Positions 17,513 to 25,913 of a stretch of DNA of 64,000 nt are shown here, one piece after another. The DNA lies in NCBI RefSeq assembly GCF_000763055.1, contig NZ_KN214137.1, positions 1-64,000 on the forward strand. The letters run 5' to 3'. Source of the stretch: Collinsella sp. 4_8_47FAA (GTDB lineage Bacteria; Actinomycetota; Coriobacteriia; Coriobacteriales; Coriobacteriaceae). The notes beneath the pieces were generated by a model. The model ran no database searches, was not told the DNA's origin, and saw only the letters and a list, made by a program, of their open reading frames with translations. Made by a program: the position numbers and the translations under genes. Within the stretch, counting starts at the first letter, position 1; the number at the start of each line of letters is the position of its first letter.

Positions 17513-18724
17513 ATGGCGGCATCCAACAATTCAATGCAACTTGAGGGAAAAACGATCCTGCTGGGCATTACCGGCGGGATCGCCGCCTATAAGTCGTGCA
17601 ATATCGTGCGCCTGCTGCAAAAGCGCGGCGCGCGCGTCAAGGTCGTTATGAGCGAGCATGCCACGGAGTTCGTGGGGCCGCTAACCTTCCGTGCACTCAC
17701 AAACGAGCCCGTTGCCGTGGGCCTATTCGACGATCCCTCCGACCCCATCCACCACATTTCGCTGGCGCAGGAGCCCGATCTGGTGGTCGTGACGCCCGCG
17801 ACGGCCAATATCATCGCCAAGATGGCCAATGGCATCGCCGATGACCTTATCTCCACCACGCTGCTAGCGACGCCGCGACCCATCGTGATCGCACCCGCTA
17901 TGAACAACGGCATGTGGAAGGCGCCGGCGACACAGGCCAACATGTCCACGCTGCGCGAGCGCGGTGTCCATGTGGTGGGACCCGGCAGCGGCTACCTTGC
18001 CTGCGGCGACGTGGACACGGGACGCATGAGCGAGCCCGAGGACATCGTCGAGGCTGTCTGTGAGGTGCTCAACCCGGCACCTCAGGACCTAGCAGGCAAA
18101 AGCATCATCATTACCGCCGGCCCCACGCACGAGCCGATCGACCCCGTGCGTTTTATCGGCAACCGTTCATCGGGCAAGATGGGTATCGCCCTGGCGGGGG
18201 AGGCCGCACGCCGCGGTGCCGCCGTCACGCTCGTGTTGGGCCCGACATCACTCGATGTGCCCCGCGGCGTGGCGTGCGTACGCGTGCAGACCGCCGCAGA
18301 GATGCTCCAGGCGGCCCTGAGCGCCTTCCAGACGGCCGATGCGGCCATTTGCGCGGCCGCCGTCGCCGACTACACCCCCGCGGCCCCTGCCGACCATAAA
18401 CTCAAAAAGTCCAACGAACGCTTGGATCGCATCAAGCTTGTCGAAACGGTCGATATTTTGGCCGAGCTCTCGCGCCAGAAGGGCGAGCGGTGTGTGATCG
18501 GATTTGCGGCCGAGACCGATAACGTTGTCGAGTACGCCGAGCGCAAATTGGCCCGCAAGGGCTGCGATGCCATTATCGCCAACGATGTCTCGCGCGCCGA
18601 TTCGGGCTTTGGAACCGACACTAACAAGGCCTGGATTGTGAGCACAACGGGTACGCAAGAGCTTCCCGTGCTAACAAAACCCCAGCTCGCAGATACAATT
18701 TTGGACTTGCTTCAAAATTTGTAA
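17513..18724 (+). CDS. coaBC: Bifunctional phosphopantothenoylcysteine decarboxylase/synthetase
   Basis: Catalyses two consecutive steps of coenzyme A synthesis. The N-terminal CoaC flavoprotein half has GGIAAYKS (about 20-27), the HHIS histidine and the substrate motif PAMNNGMW; the C-terminal CoaB half starts near residue 190 with ITAGPTHEPIDPVR and has NRSSGKMG. Total length, 403 residues, is normal. It starts 3 bp after the zinc-ribbon gene with AAGGAAG as ribosome site and ends the long rightward run that began at 1650. Confidence 0.95.
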   Translation: MAASNNSMQLEGKTILLGITGGIAAYKSCNIVRLLQKRGARVKVVMSEHATEFVGPLTFRALTNEPVAVGLFDDPSDPIHHISLAQEPDLVVVTPATANIIAKMANGIADDLISTTLLATPRPIVIAPAMNNGMWKAPATQANMSTLRERGVHVVGPGSGYLACGDVDTGRMSEPEDIVEAVCEVLNPAPQDLAGKSIIITAGPTHEPIDPVRFIGNRSSGKMGIALAGEAARRGAAVTLVLGPTSLDVPRGVACVRVQTAAEMLQAALSAFQTADAAICAAAVADYTPAAPADHKLKKSNERLDRIKLVETVDILAELSRQKGERCVIGFAAETDNVVEYAERKLARKGCDAIIANDVSRADSGFGTDTNKAWIVSTTGTQELPVLTKPQLADTILDLLQNL

Positions 18725-18733
18725 AAAAAGTTC

Positions 18734-18763
18734 TTGCACAAGTCTAAAGTTTCGGGTTAATAT
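18734..18763 (+). promoter_or_regulatory. Promoter of tRNA-Pro
   Basis: TTGCAC (18734-18739) and TAATAT (18758-18763), spacer 18 bp, lie about 40 bp upstream of the tRNA. The -35 starts 10 bp after the coaBC stop. Confidence 0.6.
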
Positions 18764-18805
18764 ACTTCCTGTTGTGAGCGAGAGCAGAGCAACAAACAAA
18801 AGCTT

Positions 18806-18882
<77 letters not shown>

Positions 18883-18891
18883 GAAGTTTGT

Positions 18892-18921
18892 AGGTCAGGC
18901 ACCTAATGCCTGACCTTTTTT
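18892..18921 (+). terminator. Terminator after tRNA-Pro
   Basis: Nine-bp perfect stem AGGTCAGGC/GCCTGACCT with a 7-nt loop, followed by TTTTTTG. Confidence 0.88.
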
Positions 18922-18991
18922 GTTTTTAATCACCATGATTATTTTGCTTAAAGCAACAACGTTCCCGCTCGATGTAATCACAGAATCAAAA

Positions 18992-19040
18992 CGTGTACAT
19001 CAGCCACCAAAATCGACATGTTTGGAGGCTGATGTACACG
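18992..19040. repeat. Long near-perfect palindrome upstream of pgsA-like gene
   Basis: Fourteen-bp perfect outer arms (18992-19005 with 19027-19040), one A/A mismatch, then five more pairs around a 9-nt loop. There is no T-tract, so it is not a classical terminator. It lies about 130 bp before the pgsA-like start in otherwise featureless DNA; it may be an operator or a small extragenic palindrome. Confidence 0.7.
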
Positions 19041-19167
19041 AACGCGAAATCCCCCGCCGCCTAAAAGCACCTTCCACATGTCTGGACTCTCTATGGCTGC
19101 GCTGGATAGACATCGCCGGAACGGGTATAGTATCGACAGTTTTGTCGTTTACCAGCGGGGGAGTCCT

Positions 19168-19872
19168 GTGGGCATCAAAAAGAAGATCAAAAAGGAGCTT
19201 ATCGGCACTTCCGATTACCCGTCGAATAAGATCTTTACGATCTCCAATTTCATCACCTTTACGCGCCTGATCCTCACCCTGGTATTTCTGTACCTGTTTG
19301 TGACGGATAACAACCGCGTCATCGCCATCGTTATCTACGCCGTTGCCGCCTCCACCGACTGGATGGACGGTCAGATCGCCCGCATGACTAAGACGGTCTC
19401 ATGGCTCGGCAAGGTCATGGATCCCATCTGCGACCGTGCGCTGCTGTTCACCGGCGTGCTGGGACTGGTGGTTCGCGGAGAGCTGCCCATCTGGGTCTGC
19501 GTGCTCATTATTGGCCGCGACATCTATCTGGGCATCGGCACGCTTATCGTGCGTCATTATCACCGTCGCCCCATCGATGTCGTCTTCCCCGGAAAGATTG
19601 CCACAGCGCTGCTCATGACCGGATTCTCGCTCATGCTGCTCGGGTTCCCCGTTGTTGACGGCCTGCAACTTTTACCTTCAACCCTTACGGCCTTCCCGGG
19701 CCTCAACGGAAGCTCGGTGCCCCTCGGCATCTTCTTTGTGTACGGCGGCGTGATCTTCTCCATGCTCACGGCTGTCATCTACTCCATTAAGGGCGGAGTG
19801 GCCATTAAACAGGCTCTCGCGCATCCCGAGGACGAGGACATCGACTTTCTGAACCCTGAAATCGAAGACTGA
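19168..19872 (+). CDS. CDP-alcohol phosphatidyltransferase (PgsA-like)
   Basis: A 234-residue membrane enzyme transferring a phosphatidyl group from CDP-diacylglycerol. The full CDP-alcohol signature D-x2-D-G-x2-A-R-x8-G-x3-D-x3-D is present, beginning at DWMDG near residue 69, among about five hydrophobic segments. I prefer the GTG at 19168, preceded by GGGGGAG, over more upstream starts. A second, more canonical pgsA lies at 40080-40718. In Mycobacterium a pgsA homologue lies near the FHA and MerR genes, as here, so this copy is the probable PgsA2/phosphatidylinositol- or cardiolipin-type paralogue. Confidence 0.85.
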   Translation: MGIKKKIKKELIGTSDYPSNKIFTISNFITFTRLILTLVFLYLFVTDNNRVIAIVIYAVAASTDWMDGQIARMTKTVSWLGKVMDPICDRALLFTGVLGLVVRGELPIWVCVLIIGRDIYLGIGTLIVRHYHRRPIDVVFPGKIATALLMTGFSLMLLGFPVVDGLQLLPSTLTAFPGLNGSSVPLGIFFVYGGVIFSMLTAVIYSIKGGVAIKQALAHPEDEDIDFLNPEIED

Positions 19873-19938
19873 TTCGTTGGGGTATGATTACGTACGGTTC
19901 ATTATTTGCGGCACGTCCGCGATAAGTTAGGGGTTGTC

Positions 19939-20373
19939 ATGGACAACATGGTTAACAATATGCCTCAGAATGATAAGACTGCTGACGCTACCTGCGTATT
20001 CCGCGTGCCTTCAAGCGACGTCACCGTTCCCGACCTCATGGCCAACGTGCGCATCACCGCCCCCGTTCTGTCCATCGTCAAGGGTCCGCAGACTGGTGCC
20101 GCCTTTGAGCTCGAGGACGAAGTGACCACCATCGGTCGCGATCCTGCAAACGGCATCTTCCTCAATGACATGACCGTTTCGCGCAGCCATGCGCGCATTA
20201 TTCGCGAGGGCCTCGGCGCTCGCATCGAGGACTTAGGCTCGCTCAATGGCACCTGGGTCGACGGTGCCATCGTCAATGCAGCCCCGCTGCACGACGGTTC
20301 TTCCGTCCAGATTGGTACGTTTACGCTCATCTACCACGAGAGCACGCCGGAGCGCATCGAAACCGGTGAGTAG
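19939..20373 (+). CDS. FHA-domain protein (GarA-like)
   Basis: A 144-residue protein with one forkhead-associated domain (about residues 50-135): GRD (ATIGR-like TTIGRDP), SRSHARI and LGSLNGTWVDG are the phosphothreonine-binding motifs. The N-terminal tail includes DKTADATCVF; GarA-type proteins carry a phosphorylatable ETTS-like threonine motif there, and that exact motif is not seen. In mycobacteria the homologue controls 2-oxoglutarate metabolism. The ATG at 19939 follows TTAGGGG. The MerR gene follows by 3 bp. Confidence 0.85.
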   Translation: MDNMVNNMPQNDKTADATCVFRVPSSDVTVPDLMANVRITAPVLSIVKGPQTGAAFELEDEVTTIGRDPANGIFLNDMTVSRSHARIIREGLGARIEDLGSLNGTWVDGAIVNAAPLHDGSSVQIGTFTLIYHESTPERIETGE

Positions 20374-20376
20374 GGC

Positions 20377-21255
20377 ATGGCCGAACGCAACTATCTGAGT
20401 ATCGGCCAAGTCGTCAACCTACTTCGAGGCGCATACCCCGATCTTTCGAACTCAAAAATTAGATTTCTAGAGGATGAGGGGCTCATTACCCCTCATCGTA
20501 CGCCTAAGGGATACCGTCAGTACTCCAAGGAGGACGTTGATCGCCTGGAGGTCATTCTGCACTTGCAGAAGACTCGCTATATGCCGCTCAACGTAATTAA
20601 GCAGCGCTTGGAAAACGCCACGGACCTGTCGACGCTCGCCTACGAGGTGGGCTTGCTGTCCGATGTTCCGCTCAAGACGGAGCCCAAGGAGACTAAGCAA
20701 AAGTTGCATCCCATCGAGACCATTCCCGATATGCTGGGCGTCGAGATTTCGTTTATCCGCTCGCTCGCCGAGAACGACCTCATTCGCATCATCAAGAGTC
20801 CGCAAAATCGTGAGCTCGTCGATGGTCGCGATTTCCCGATCATCCGCTACTGCTCCGAGCTGTCACGCTTCCATATCGAGCCGCGCAACCTGCGTCAGTA
20901 CGTGTCTTCCGCCAACCGCGAGTCCTCGATGTTTGAGCAGGTGCTCGTGAGCATGCTCGGAATGGATACCTCCGATGACGAGCGCGACGCCAAACTCGAG
21001 CGTGCGTTTAAGAAGCTTCACGACCTGACAGAAGGTGTGCACACTGCGCTGCTCAAGAACCGCGTTTTTGAGTCGCTCAACGCCGTGGTCGAGGACGCCG
21101 ACATCGATGCACTCGATGAGGAAATCACTCGCTCCGAGTCCACCAAGGCCAAAAACGAAGAGACAGCCGCGCCGGCTTCGCACGAGGATTCTCTCGTAAA
21201 GCCGCTCAAGGTCGTCGCCCCTTCGCAATCCGGCACCGCCACCGCGGGCATATAA
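20377..21255 (+). CDS. MerR-family transcriptional regulator (Rv1828-like)
   Basis: A 292-residue protein with an N-terminal MerR winged helix (YLSIGQVVNLL ... IRFLEDEGLITPHRTPKGYR) and, unusually for MerR, a second region resembling another HTH (about residues 115-180) rather than a metal-binding loop. The FHA-MerR gene pair is conserved across actinobacteria. The C-terminal 60 residues are polar and low in complexity. Target genes are unknown. Confidence 0.85.
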   Translation: MAERNYLSIGQVVNLLRGAYPDLSNSKIRFLEDEGLITPHRTPKGYRQYSKEDVDRLEVILHLQKTRYMPLNVIKQRLENATDLSTLAYEVGLLSDVPLKTEPKETKQKLHPIETIPDMLGVEISFIRSLAENDLIRIIKSPQNRELVDGRDFPIIRYCSELSRFHIEPRNLRQYVSSANRESSMFEQVLVSMLGMDTSDDERDAKLERAFKKLHDLTEGVHTALLKNRVFESLNAVVEDADIDALDEEITRSESTKAKNEETAAPASHEDSLVKPLKVVAPSQSGTATAGI

Positions 21256-21295
21256 CCGCTGCTGAAATTTCGGCAACCCATTGAAAGGTCATGCA

Positions 21296-21826
21296 ATGTA
21301 CGACTTCGAATCTCAAATCGTCGATATCCCCGACTATCCCGAGCCCGGAGTCATCTTTAAGGACATCACGCCGCTCTTTGGCAATCCCGAGGCGCTCAAA
21401 GCCATGACCGATGCCCTCGTCGAGCACTTTGCCGGCATGGGAATCACCAAGGTCGTGGGTCCCGAGGCTCGCGGCTTTATGGTTGGCGTACCGGTGGCTG
21501 TAGCCCTTGGCGCCGGCTTTGTTCCCGCACGTAAACCTGGCAAGCTACCGCGCGAGACCGTAAGTCAGAGCTACGAGCTCGAATACGGCACCGATTCAAT
21601 TGAGATCCATGCCGACGCTATCAGCTCTAAAGATACCGTGTTGATTCTGGACGACTTGGTCGCGACGGGCGGAACCGTCGAGGCAACAGGTAAACTGGTG
21701 CGAGATATGGGCGCAAAGCTTGTCGGTTATGGTTGTATCCTTGAGCTTGCGTTTCTCAACCCGCGCGAGAAGCTCACGCCGTCTGATGACGATGTGGAGC
21801 TCTTTAGCCTGGTGACGGTGGACTAG
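21296..21826 (+). CDS. apt: Adenine phosphoribosyltransferase
   Basis: Salvages adenine to AMP with PRPP. The 176-residue protein has the PRPP-binding motif VLILDDLVATGGT (about residues 117-129) and the DITPLF and GPEARGF motifs of Apt. The ATG at 21296 follows GAAAGG by seven bases. Confidence 0.94.
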   Translation: MYDFESQIVDIPDYPEPGVIFKDITPLFGNPEALKAMTDALVEHFAGMGITKVVGPEARGFMVGVPVAVALGAGFVPARKPGKLPRETVSQSYELEYGTDSIEIHADAISSKDTVLILDDLVATGGTVEATGKLVRDMGAKLVGYGCILELAFLNPREKLTPSDDDVELFSLVTVD

Positions 21827-21858
21827 CCGTTACCCTTAGTTACTGGAAAGGAAGCTAC

Positions 21859-22986
21859 ATGCGCACAGCAAACACGCATAGAAACATGGCACGCTGCGCT
21901 GCTACGGCAACCCTCGCTTGTGTTTTGGGCTTGGGCCTCGCGGCTCCTGCCTACGCCGATACCGCATCCGACCTTGCCGCTGCTCGTACGAAGCTCGAGC
22001 AGATCGGTACCCAAACCCAGCAGATTTACGATGAACTCGCCACGCAGACGCAGGCGCTCGATCAGACTGCTGGCGAGATCACGCAAAAGCAGCAGGAGAT
22101 CGCCGATGGTCAGGCCAAGCTCTCGACCTATGTCGCCGGCGAGTACAAAACCGGCGGTCTGAGCCTGCTTCAGGTTCTGACGGGCGTCGATGACCTGAGC
22201 GATATGCTCAACCGTCTGTTCTACTACGGCAAAGTTTCCGATAAGCAGGCTCAGACCATTCAAGAGGTCAAGGAGCTCAAACAGCAGCTCACCGATAAGC
22301 AGGCCGAGCAGGAAAAGAACGTCGCCACCACGCAAAAGAAGGTCGACGAGCTTAACGCCCAGCAGGCTGAAGCACAGAACGTCGTAAACTCTCTGGATTC
22401 ACAGCTGCAGGCTGAGCTTGCCGCTGAGGCCGAGGCCAACGCCGCGCTGCAGGCCGGCATCAACGCCAGTACCGCCGAGAAGGCCACGGTGAGCAACGAG
22501 ACTGCCGGTGCGACCGAGAACACCAACAACGGTGGCCAGACCAGCAATAACAACAACCAGGGCGGCAACACTCCGGCTCCTACGCCGGCACCTGCTCCGA
22601 CACCGCAGCCCTCCACGCCTGCCCCGGCTCCGACGCCTTCTGCTCCGAGCCAGTCCGTCGATGGCGGTTCTGTTGTCTCGCGTGCATACAGCAAGCTTGG
22701 TTGCGCCTATTCCTGGGGCGGAATTGGCCCGAACAGTTTCGACTGCTCTGGTTTTGTTAGCTATTGCCTCACTGGTCGCTATTGCCGCCTGGGCACCACG
22801 GGCACCTTTATGGGCTGGACGCGTGTGTCCGATCCGCAGCCCGGTGACGTTGTGGTCAACTCGTACCACACCGGCATTTACATCGGTGGTGGTCAGATGA
22901 TTCATGCTTCCGACTACAACACGGGTGTTATCATCAGCTCCGTTGCCGCCGGCATGAACAACAACTACATTTTCGTGCGCTACTAA
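21859..22986 (+). CDS. Secreted NlpC/P60 peptidoglycan hydrolase with coiled coil
   Basis: A 375-residue exported protein: signal peptide (1-33, cleavage after AYA), a long coiled coil (about 36-215), a Pro/Asn/Thr-rich linker (about 215-265) and a C-terminal NlpC/P60 domain. Catalytic residues C296 (FDCSGF), H337 (YHTG) and the third polar site H349 (MIHASD) are visible. The layout matches PcsB/RipA-type cell-separation hydrolases, usually activated by FtsEX or another partner; no such partner is nearby. GGAAAGGAAG precedes the ATG. Confidence 0.9.
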   Translation: MRTANTHRNMARCAATATLACVLGLGLAAPAYADTASDLAAARTKLEQIGTQTQQIYDELATQTQALDQTAGEITQKQQEIADGQAKLSTYVAGEYKTGGLSLLQVLTGVDDLSDMLNRLFYYGKVSDKQAQTIQEVKELKQQLTDKQAEQEKNVATTQKKVDELNAQQAEAQNVVNSLDSQLQAELAAEAEANAALQAGINASTAEKATVSNETAGATENTNNGGQTSNNNNQGGNTPAPTPAPAPTPQPSTPAPAPTPSAPSQSVDGGSVVSRAYSKLGCAYSWGGIGPNSFDCSGFVSYCLTGRYCRLGTTGTFMGWTRVSDPQPGDVVVNSYHTGIYIGGGQMIHASDYNTGVIISSVAAGMNNNYIFVRY

Positions 22987-23008
22987 GTATTCAGATAAAG
23001 CAAACGGA

Positions 23009-23047
23009 TATGGACCTCGTGGCTTTGAGTCATGGGGTCCATTCTTT
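23009..23047 (+). terminator. Terminator of NlpC/P60 gene
   Basis: ATGGACC and GGTCCAT close a hairpin with internal partial pairing, followed by TCTTTTGCCTTT. Less ideal than the other terminators here, but placed correctly about 25 bp after the stop. Confidence 0.55.
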
Positions 23048-23062
23048 TGCCTTTAGTGCAGT

Positions 23063-23093
23063 CCGCTATCTAGTTTTGAATACTAGATAGCGG
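23063..23093. promoter_or_regulatory. Palindromic operator upstream of degV (site 1)
   Basis: Perfect 11-bp arms CCGCTATCTAG/CTAGATAGCGG with a 9-bp centre, 22 bp upstream of the TATAAT (23116-23121). A related sequence, 24 of 31 bases identical in register, lies at 24737-24767 in front of the DUF1836 regulator. The natural reading is a binding site for that regulator (inference). Confidence 0.7.
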
Positions 23094-23115
23094 CCCAATC
23101 GGTCTGCAAGATGGC

Positions 23116-23121
23116 TATAAT
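23116..23121 (+). promoter_or_regulatory. -10 element of degV
   Basis: Consensus TATAAT 29 bp before the degV start. No good -35 is found at 16-18 bp spacing, which fits a promoter dependent on a bound activator. Confidence 0.55.
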
Positions 23122-23150
23122 TGAATGGGAACGATTAGAAAGGACCCTCT

Positions 23151-24017
23151 ATGAGCTGGGCACTTATCTCCGATTCAAGCTGCAACCTCCGCGATTGGCA
23201 ACCGATCGCACCCCATACCACCTTTGCATTTGCTCCCCTCAAAATTCGAGTGGGGGAGCGTGAATTCGTCGATGACCTTTCGCTCGATGTTCATGAGCTC
23301 AACTGCGCTGTTCAGGCGGAGACGAATGCCTCTTCGAGCGCTTGTCCCAGCGTGGGGGAGTGGGCCGAGCTCTTCAAATTGGCAGACAAGACCATCTGCA
23401 TGCCGATCTCTGAGGGCGTGTCGGGCAGCTACAACGCGGCAGCCACGGCTCGCGATATGGTTCTTGCCGAGGAGCCCGACCGACAGATTCATCTAGTCAA
23501 TTCACGCGCAGCTGGCGGCAAAATGGACCTCATTTTCTTGCTGTTCGACCGCTATCTTGCAAGCAATCCGAATGTCTCATTCGAGGATGCTTGCGCATAC
23601 TTCGATAGCCTTGAACAGAACAGCAAAATCCTCTTCAGTTTGTGCAATTACGAAAACCTCGCCAAAGCCGGACGTATCCCTAAGGCAGCCGGCGTCATTG
23701 CCAACAAGTTCAATATCCGCATTTTGGGCACGGCGAGTGAGGCCGGTAAAATCGAACTCGTCGGGCACACGCGTGGCGAAAAGAAGATGCTCAACAAGAT
23801 CATCGACACTATGGAAGCCGAGGGCTTTACGGGCGGTGAGGTCATCATCGATCACGTTGAGAACGAAGCTGGAGCCCAGGCGCTTACTGATCGCATAGTC
23901 GAACATTGGCCCGGCTCCAAGACCATCATCATGCCCTGCAACGGCCTGGATTCCTATTACGCCGAGATGCACGGCCTGATCATCGGCTACGGCATGGGCG
24001 TAGCTTCGGGCAAATAA
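23151..24017 (+). CDS. DegV family fatty-acid-binding protein
   Basis: A 288-residue member of the DegV/FakB family, which presents fatty acids to the FakA kinase. The N-terminal DSSCNL (family DSTADL-like), the central ISEGVSGSYNAA and LVNSRAAGG, and the C-terminal RIPKAAGVIANKFNIRI segments are typical. No fakA homologue is in the window. GAAAGGA precedes the ATG. The gene faces a DUF1836 regulator across a shared terminator, and both carry the same palindrome upstream. Confidence 0.85.
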   Translation: MSWALISDSSCNLRDWQPIAPHTTFAFAPLKIRVGEREFVDDLSLDVHELNCAVQAETNASSSACPSVGEWAELFKLADKTICMPISEGVSGSYNAAATARDMVLAEEPDRQIHLVNSRAAGGKMDLIFLLFDRYLASNPNVSFEDACAYFDSLEQNSKILFSLCNYENLAKAGRIPKAAGVIANKFNIRILGTASEAGKIELVGHTRGEKKMLNKIIDTMEAEGFTGGEVIIDHVENEAGAQALTDRIVEHWPGSKTIIMPCNGLDSYYAEMHGLIIGYGMGVASGK

Positions 24018-24030
24018 AGTCCAACCAAGC

Positions 24031-24083
24031 AAAAAAACGGGCGGGACAAAGCGACAGATGGCTCTTTGTCCCGCCCGTTTTAT
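24031..24083. terminator. Bidirectional terminator between degV and DUF1836 gene
   Basis: Eighteen-bp perfect arms (24034-24051 and 24064-24081) flanked by an A-run on the left and T-run on the right, so it works for both converging genes. The stem centre (GACAAAGCGACAG ... CTTTGTC) resembles the hairpin at 27407-27455 (GACAAAGGGACAG). Confidence 0.9.
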
Positions 24084-24090
24084 ACGTCGG

Positions 24091-24702
24091 CTAGCTATTA
24101 AACCCGTTGAACTTGAGATAGCTCATCAAGTAAGCCTTCGAAACAAAGGATGAAACCGCGCTGCGCACAAGCAGCGACTCACGCGTTACCTGATGCGCCG
24201 TATCGGGAACCGGCGTCTGCTCGACGGAAAACGCCGAACGAATCGATGCCTCGAGCTGATCGACCACATAATCAAAGGCCGTCGGGGCATCGTAGCTCAA
24301 ACGCTGAATGTTAAAGAGTGCCTGCACCGCAGCAATAGGTAGCACCTGCTTAAAGATGCAGATAGCGATCAGGCGGGCAATCTGCTCGCGGCCATATTGC
24401 TTTTTGACCGGAGCAGGCACCAGGCCGACCTTCACGTAGTTATTGATCATCGATGGCGTAATGACAGGCTGCTCAACGCAAATGGACAGCGGCTCCATCC
24501 ACAGCGCAACATACTCAATAACCTGGTCGCGGTAGAGCGTCACATTGGGCAACTGGTTATAGCGCGGCAGACTCAACGTATTAAGTTTGCGCACGATATC
24601 GGACTGAATAAATGCATCGGGCAGCACAGTGGGCTGAATATCCTCAGGCTTAATGCTGACCGATGTATCGGACATCGGGATAACGCGTTTGGCGTGGTTC
24701 AT
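24091..24702 (-). CDS. DUF1836 helix-turn-helix regulator
   Basis: A 203-residue protein. Residues around 50-130 match DUF1836: LPNVTLYRDQVIEYV, then ITPSMINNYVKVGLVPAPVKKQYGREQ, a MerR-like winged helix, then the helical IARLIAICIFKQVLPI segment. I chose the ATG at 24702 because GGAGGATCCTT lies immediately upstream. DUF1836 genes are often found beside degV genes in Firmicutes; the function is not established. The operator-like repeat at 24737-24767 overlaps its own promoter, suggesting autoregulation. Confidence 0.85.
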   Translation of the reverse strand: MNHAKRVIPMSDTSVSIKPEDIQPTVLPDAFIQSDIVRKLNTLSLPRYNQLPNVTLYRDQVIEYVALWMEPLSICVEQPVITPSMINNYVKVGLVPAPVKKQYGREQIARLIAICIFKQVLPIAAVQALFNIQRLSYDAPTAFDYVVDQLEASIRSAFSVEQTPVPDTAHQVTRESLLVRSAVSSFVSKAYLMSYLKFNGFNS

Positions 24703-24726
24703 AAGGATCCTCCGTTCATTAGCTAT

Positions 24727-24732
24727 ATTGTA
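24727..24732 (-). promoter_or_regulatory. -10 element of DUF1836 gene
   Basis: TACAAT on the minus strand, 25 bp before the start codon. No clear -35; the palindrome site 2 occupies that position. Confidence 0.5.
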
Positions 24733-24736
24733 TTCT

Positions 24737-24767
24737 AGGTTATCTAGTTTTGCATACCATATAGCCG
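24737..24767. promoter_or_regulatory. Operator-like site 2 upstream of DUF1836 gene
   Basis: Matches site 1 (23063-23093) at 24 of 31 positions, including the block TATCTAGTTTTG and ATAGC. Its own symmetry is imperfect (about 7 of 10 arm positions). It covers the -35 zone of the leftward promoter. Confidence 0.65.
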
Positions 24768-24769
24768 GC

Positions 24770-24817
24770 AAGTAAAAGTGGTTGGACAGCACATTGATGC
24801 ACCGTCCAACCACTTTG
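24770..24817 (-). terminator. Terminator of trxB
   Basis: Thirteen-bp perfect stem AAAGTGGTTGGAC/GTCCAACCACTTT (24775-24787 with 24804-24816); on the minus strand it is followed by TTTTAC. It lies 40 bp beyond the trxB stop. Confidence 0.8.
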
Positions 24818-24857
24818 TTTTAAAGATAGCAACCTTACATAAGATATATTATCGTAC

Positions 24858-25796
24858 TTATCCGCGGAGAAACGCGTATGCGCTCGTTGCTGCTATGGCT
24901 CCGTCAGAAACGGCGGTCACAACCTGACGTAAGCGCTTGGAACGGATATCGCCAGCAGCAAATAGACCTGGCGTGCGGGTCGCCATGGATTCATCAGTCA
25001 GAATGCCGCCATCAGGCGCCAGGTCGACAAGATGCTCAACAAGCTCGGTATGGGGTTGCGTCCCGGTAAAGACAAAGATGCCAAACGAGCCAGGCTCAAA
25101 GGTCTCAGCATGCGTCTTGCCGCTTGCATTGTCCTTGAACGTAATTGTCGTGGGCATCGCTTCACCAGAAAGCTCAACAATACTAGTTTGGTACCTAACT
25201 GTAATATTGTCCTTTTTGAGTACTTTCTGAACAACACCATCAGGCGCACGGAACTGGTCGCGGCGCAGCACGATGGTCACACTGCTGGCAATGTCTGACA
25301 GGAACAGTGCCTCTTCGCATGCCGAATTGCCACCACCGATTACAAAGACCTGTTTGCCGCGGAAGAACATGCCGTCACATGTTGCGCAATATGAAACGCC
25401 ACGACCGCGATAGGTATCCTCGCCAGCGAAACCTGCCGGACGCGGCGTGGCACCCATGCAAGCGATAACGCTCGAGGCAAGCGTATCGCCCATATCGTGA
25501 TGCACCGTAAACAGCGCTGCATCGGCATCGTAATCGATACCCGTAACCATGCTCCATGTAACCTGCGCTCCCAGCCCCTCTGCATGTTGCTGAAAACGCT
25601 CGCCGAGTTCGGCGCCACTCAAGAGCGGAATGCCCGGATAGTTCTCGACCTCATTGGTCGTGGCGATCTGTCCACCCGACATGCCCTGCTCAATCACGGT
25701 CGTCGTCAGGTTGGCACGCGCAGCGTAAATGGCGGCAGCATAGCCCGCGGGGCCTCCACCGATAATCGCAACATCAATCGGCTGATCGGTAGTCAT
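24858..25796 (-). CDS. trxB: Thioredoxin reductase
   Basis: NADPH-dependent flavoprotein that reduces thioredoxin. The 312-residue protein begins with the FAD motif IGGGPAGYAAA, has the redox pair in YCATCDG, the NADPH motif IGGGNSACEEA, and the C-terminal FAD motif GLFAAGDIR. The ATG at 25796 is preceded by GAGAGGA. It is divergent from the glycosyltransferase gene at 25914 and carries its own terminator, so it is probably monocistronic. Confidence 0.95.
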   Translation of the reverse strand: MTTDQPIDVAIIGGGPAGYAAAIYAARANLTTTVIEQGMSGGQIATTNEVENYPGIPLLSGAELGERFQQHAEGLGAQVTWSMVTGIDYDADAALFTVHHDMGDTLASSVIACMGATPRPAGFAGEDTYRGRGVSYCATCDGMFFRGKQVFVIGGGNSACEEALFLSDIASSVTIVLRRDQFRAPDGVVQKVLKKDNITVRYQTSIVELSGEAMPTTITFKDNASGKTHAETFEPGSFGIFVFTGTQPHTELVEHLVDLAPDGGILTDESMATRTPGLFAAGDIRSKRLRQVVTAVSDGAIAATSAYAFLRG

Positions 25797-25913
25797 GAAG
25801 AATCCTCTCGTCGAAACGTTGTCGTTCTTTGCGCTCATACCCAAATTTACGTGAACATGACACTCATGCACTACAATGATAAATCGCGTAACAAAGCTGA
25901 AGGGGAGTTATCG

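Noticed and set aside
19078..19167. Upstream ATG start for the pgsA-like gene
   Set aside because: The added 30 residues are not family-like and a strong GGGGGAG sits just before the GTG at 19168.
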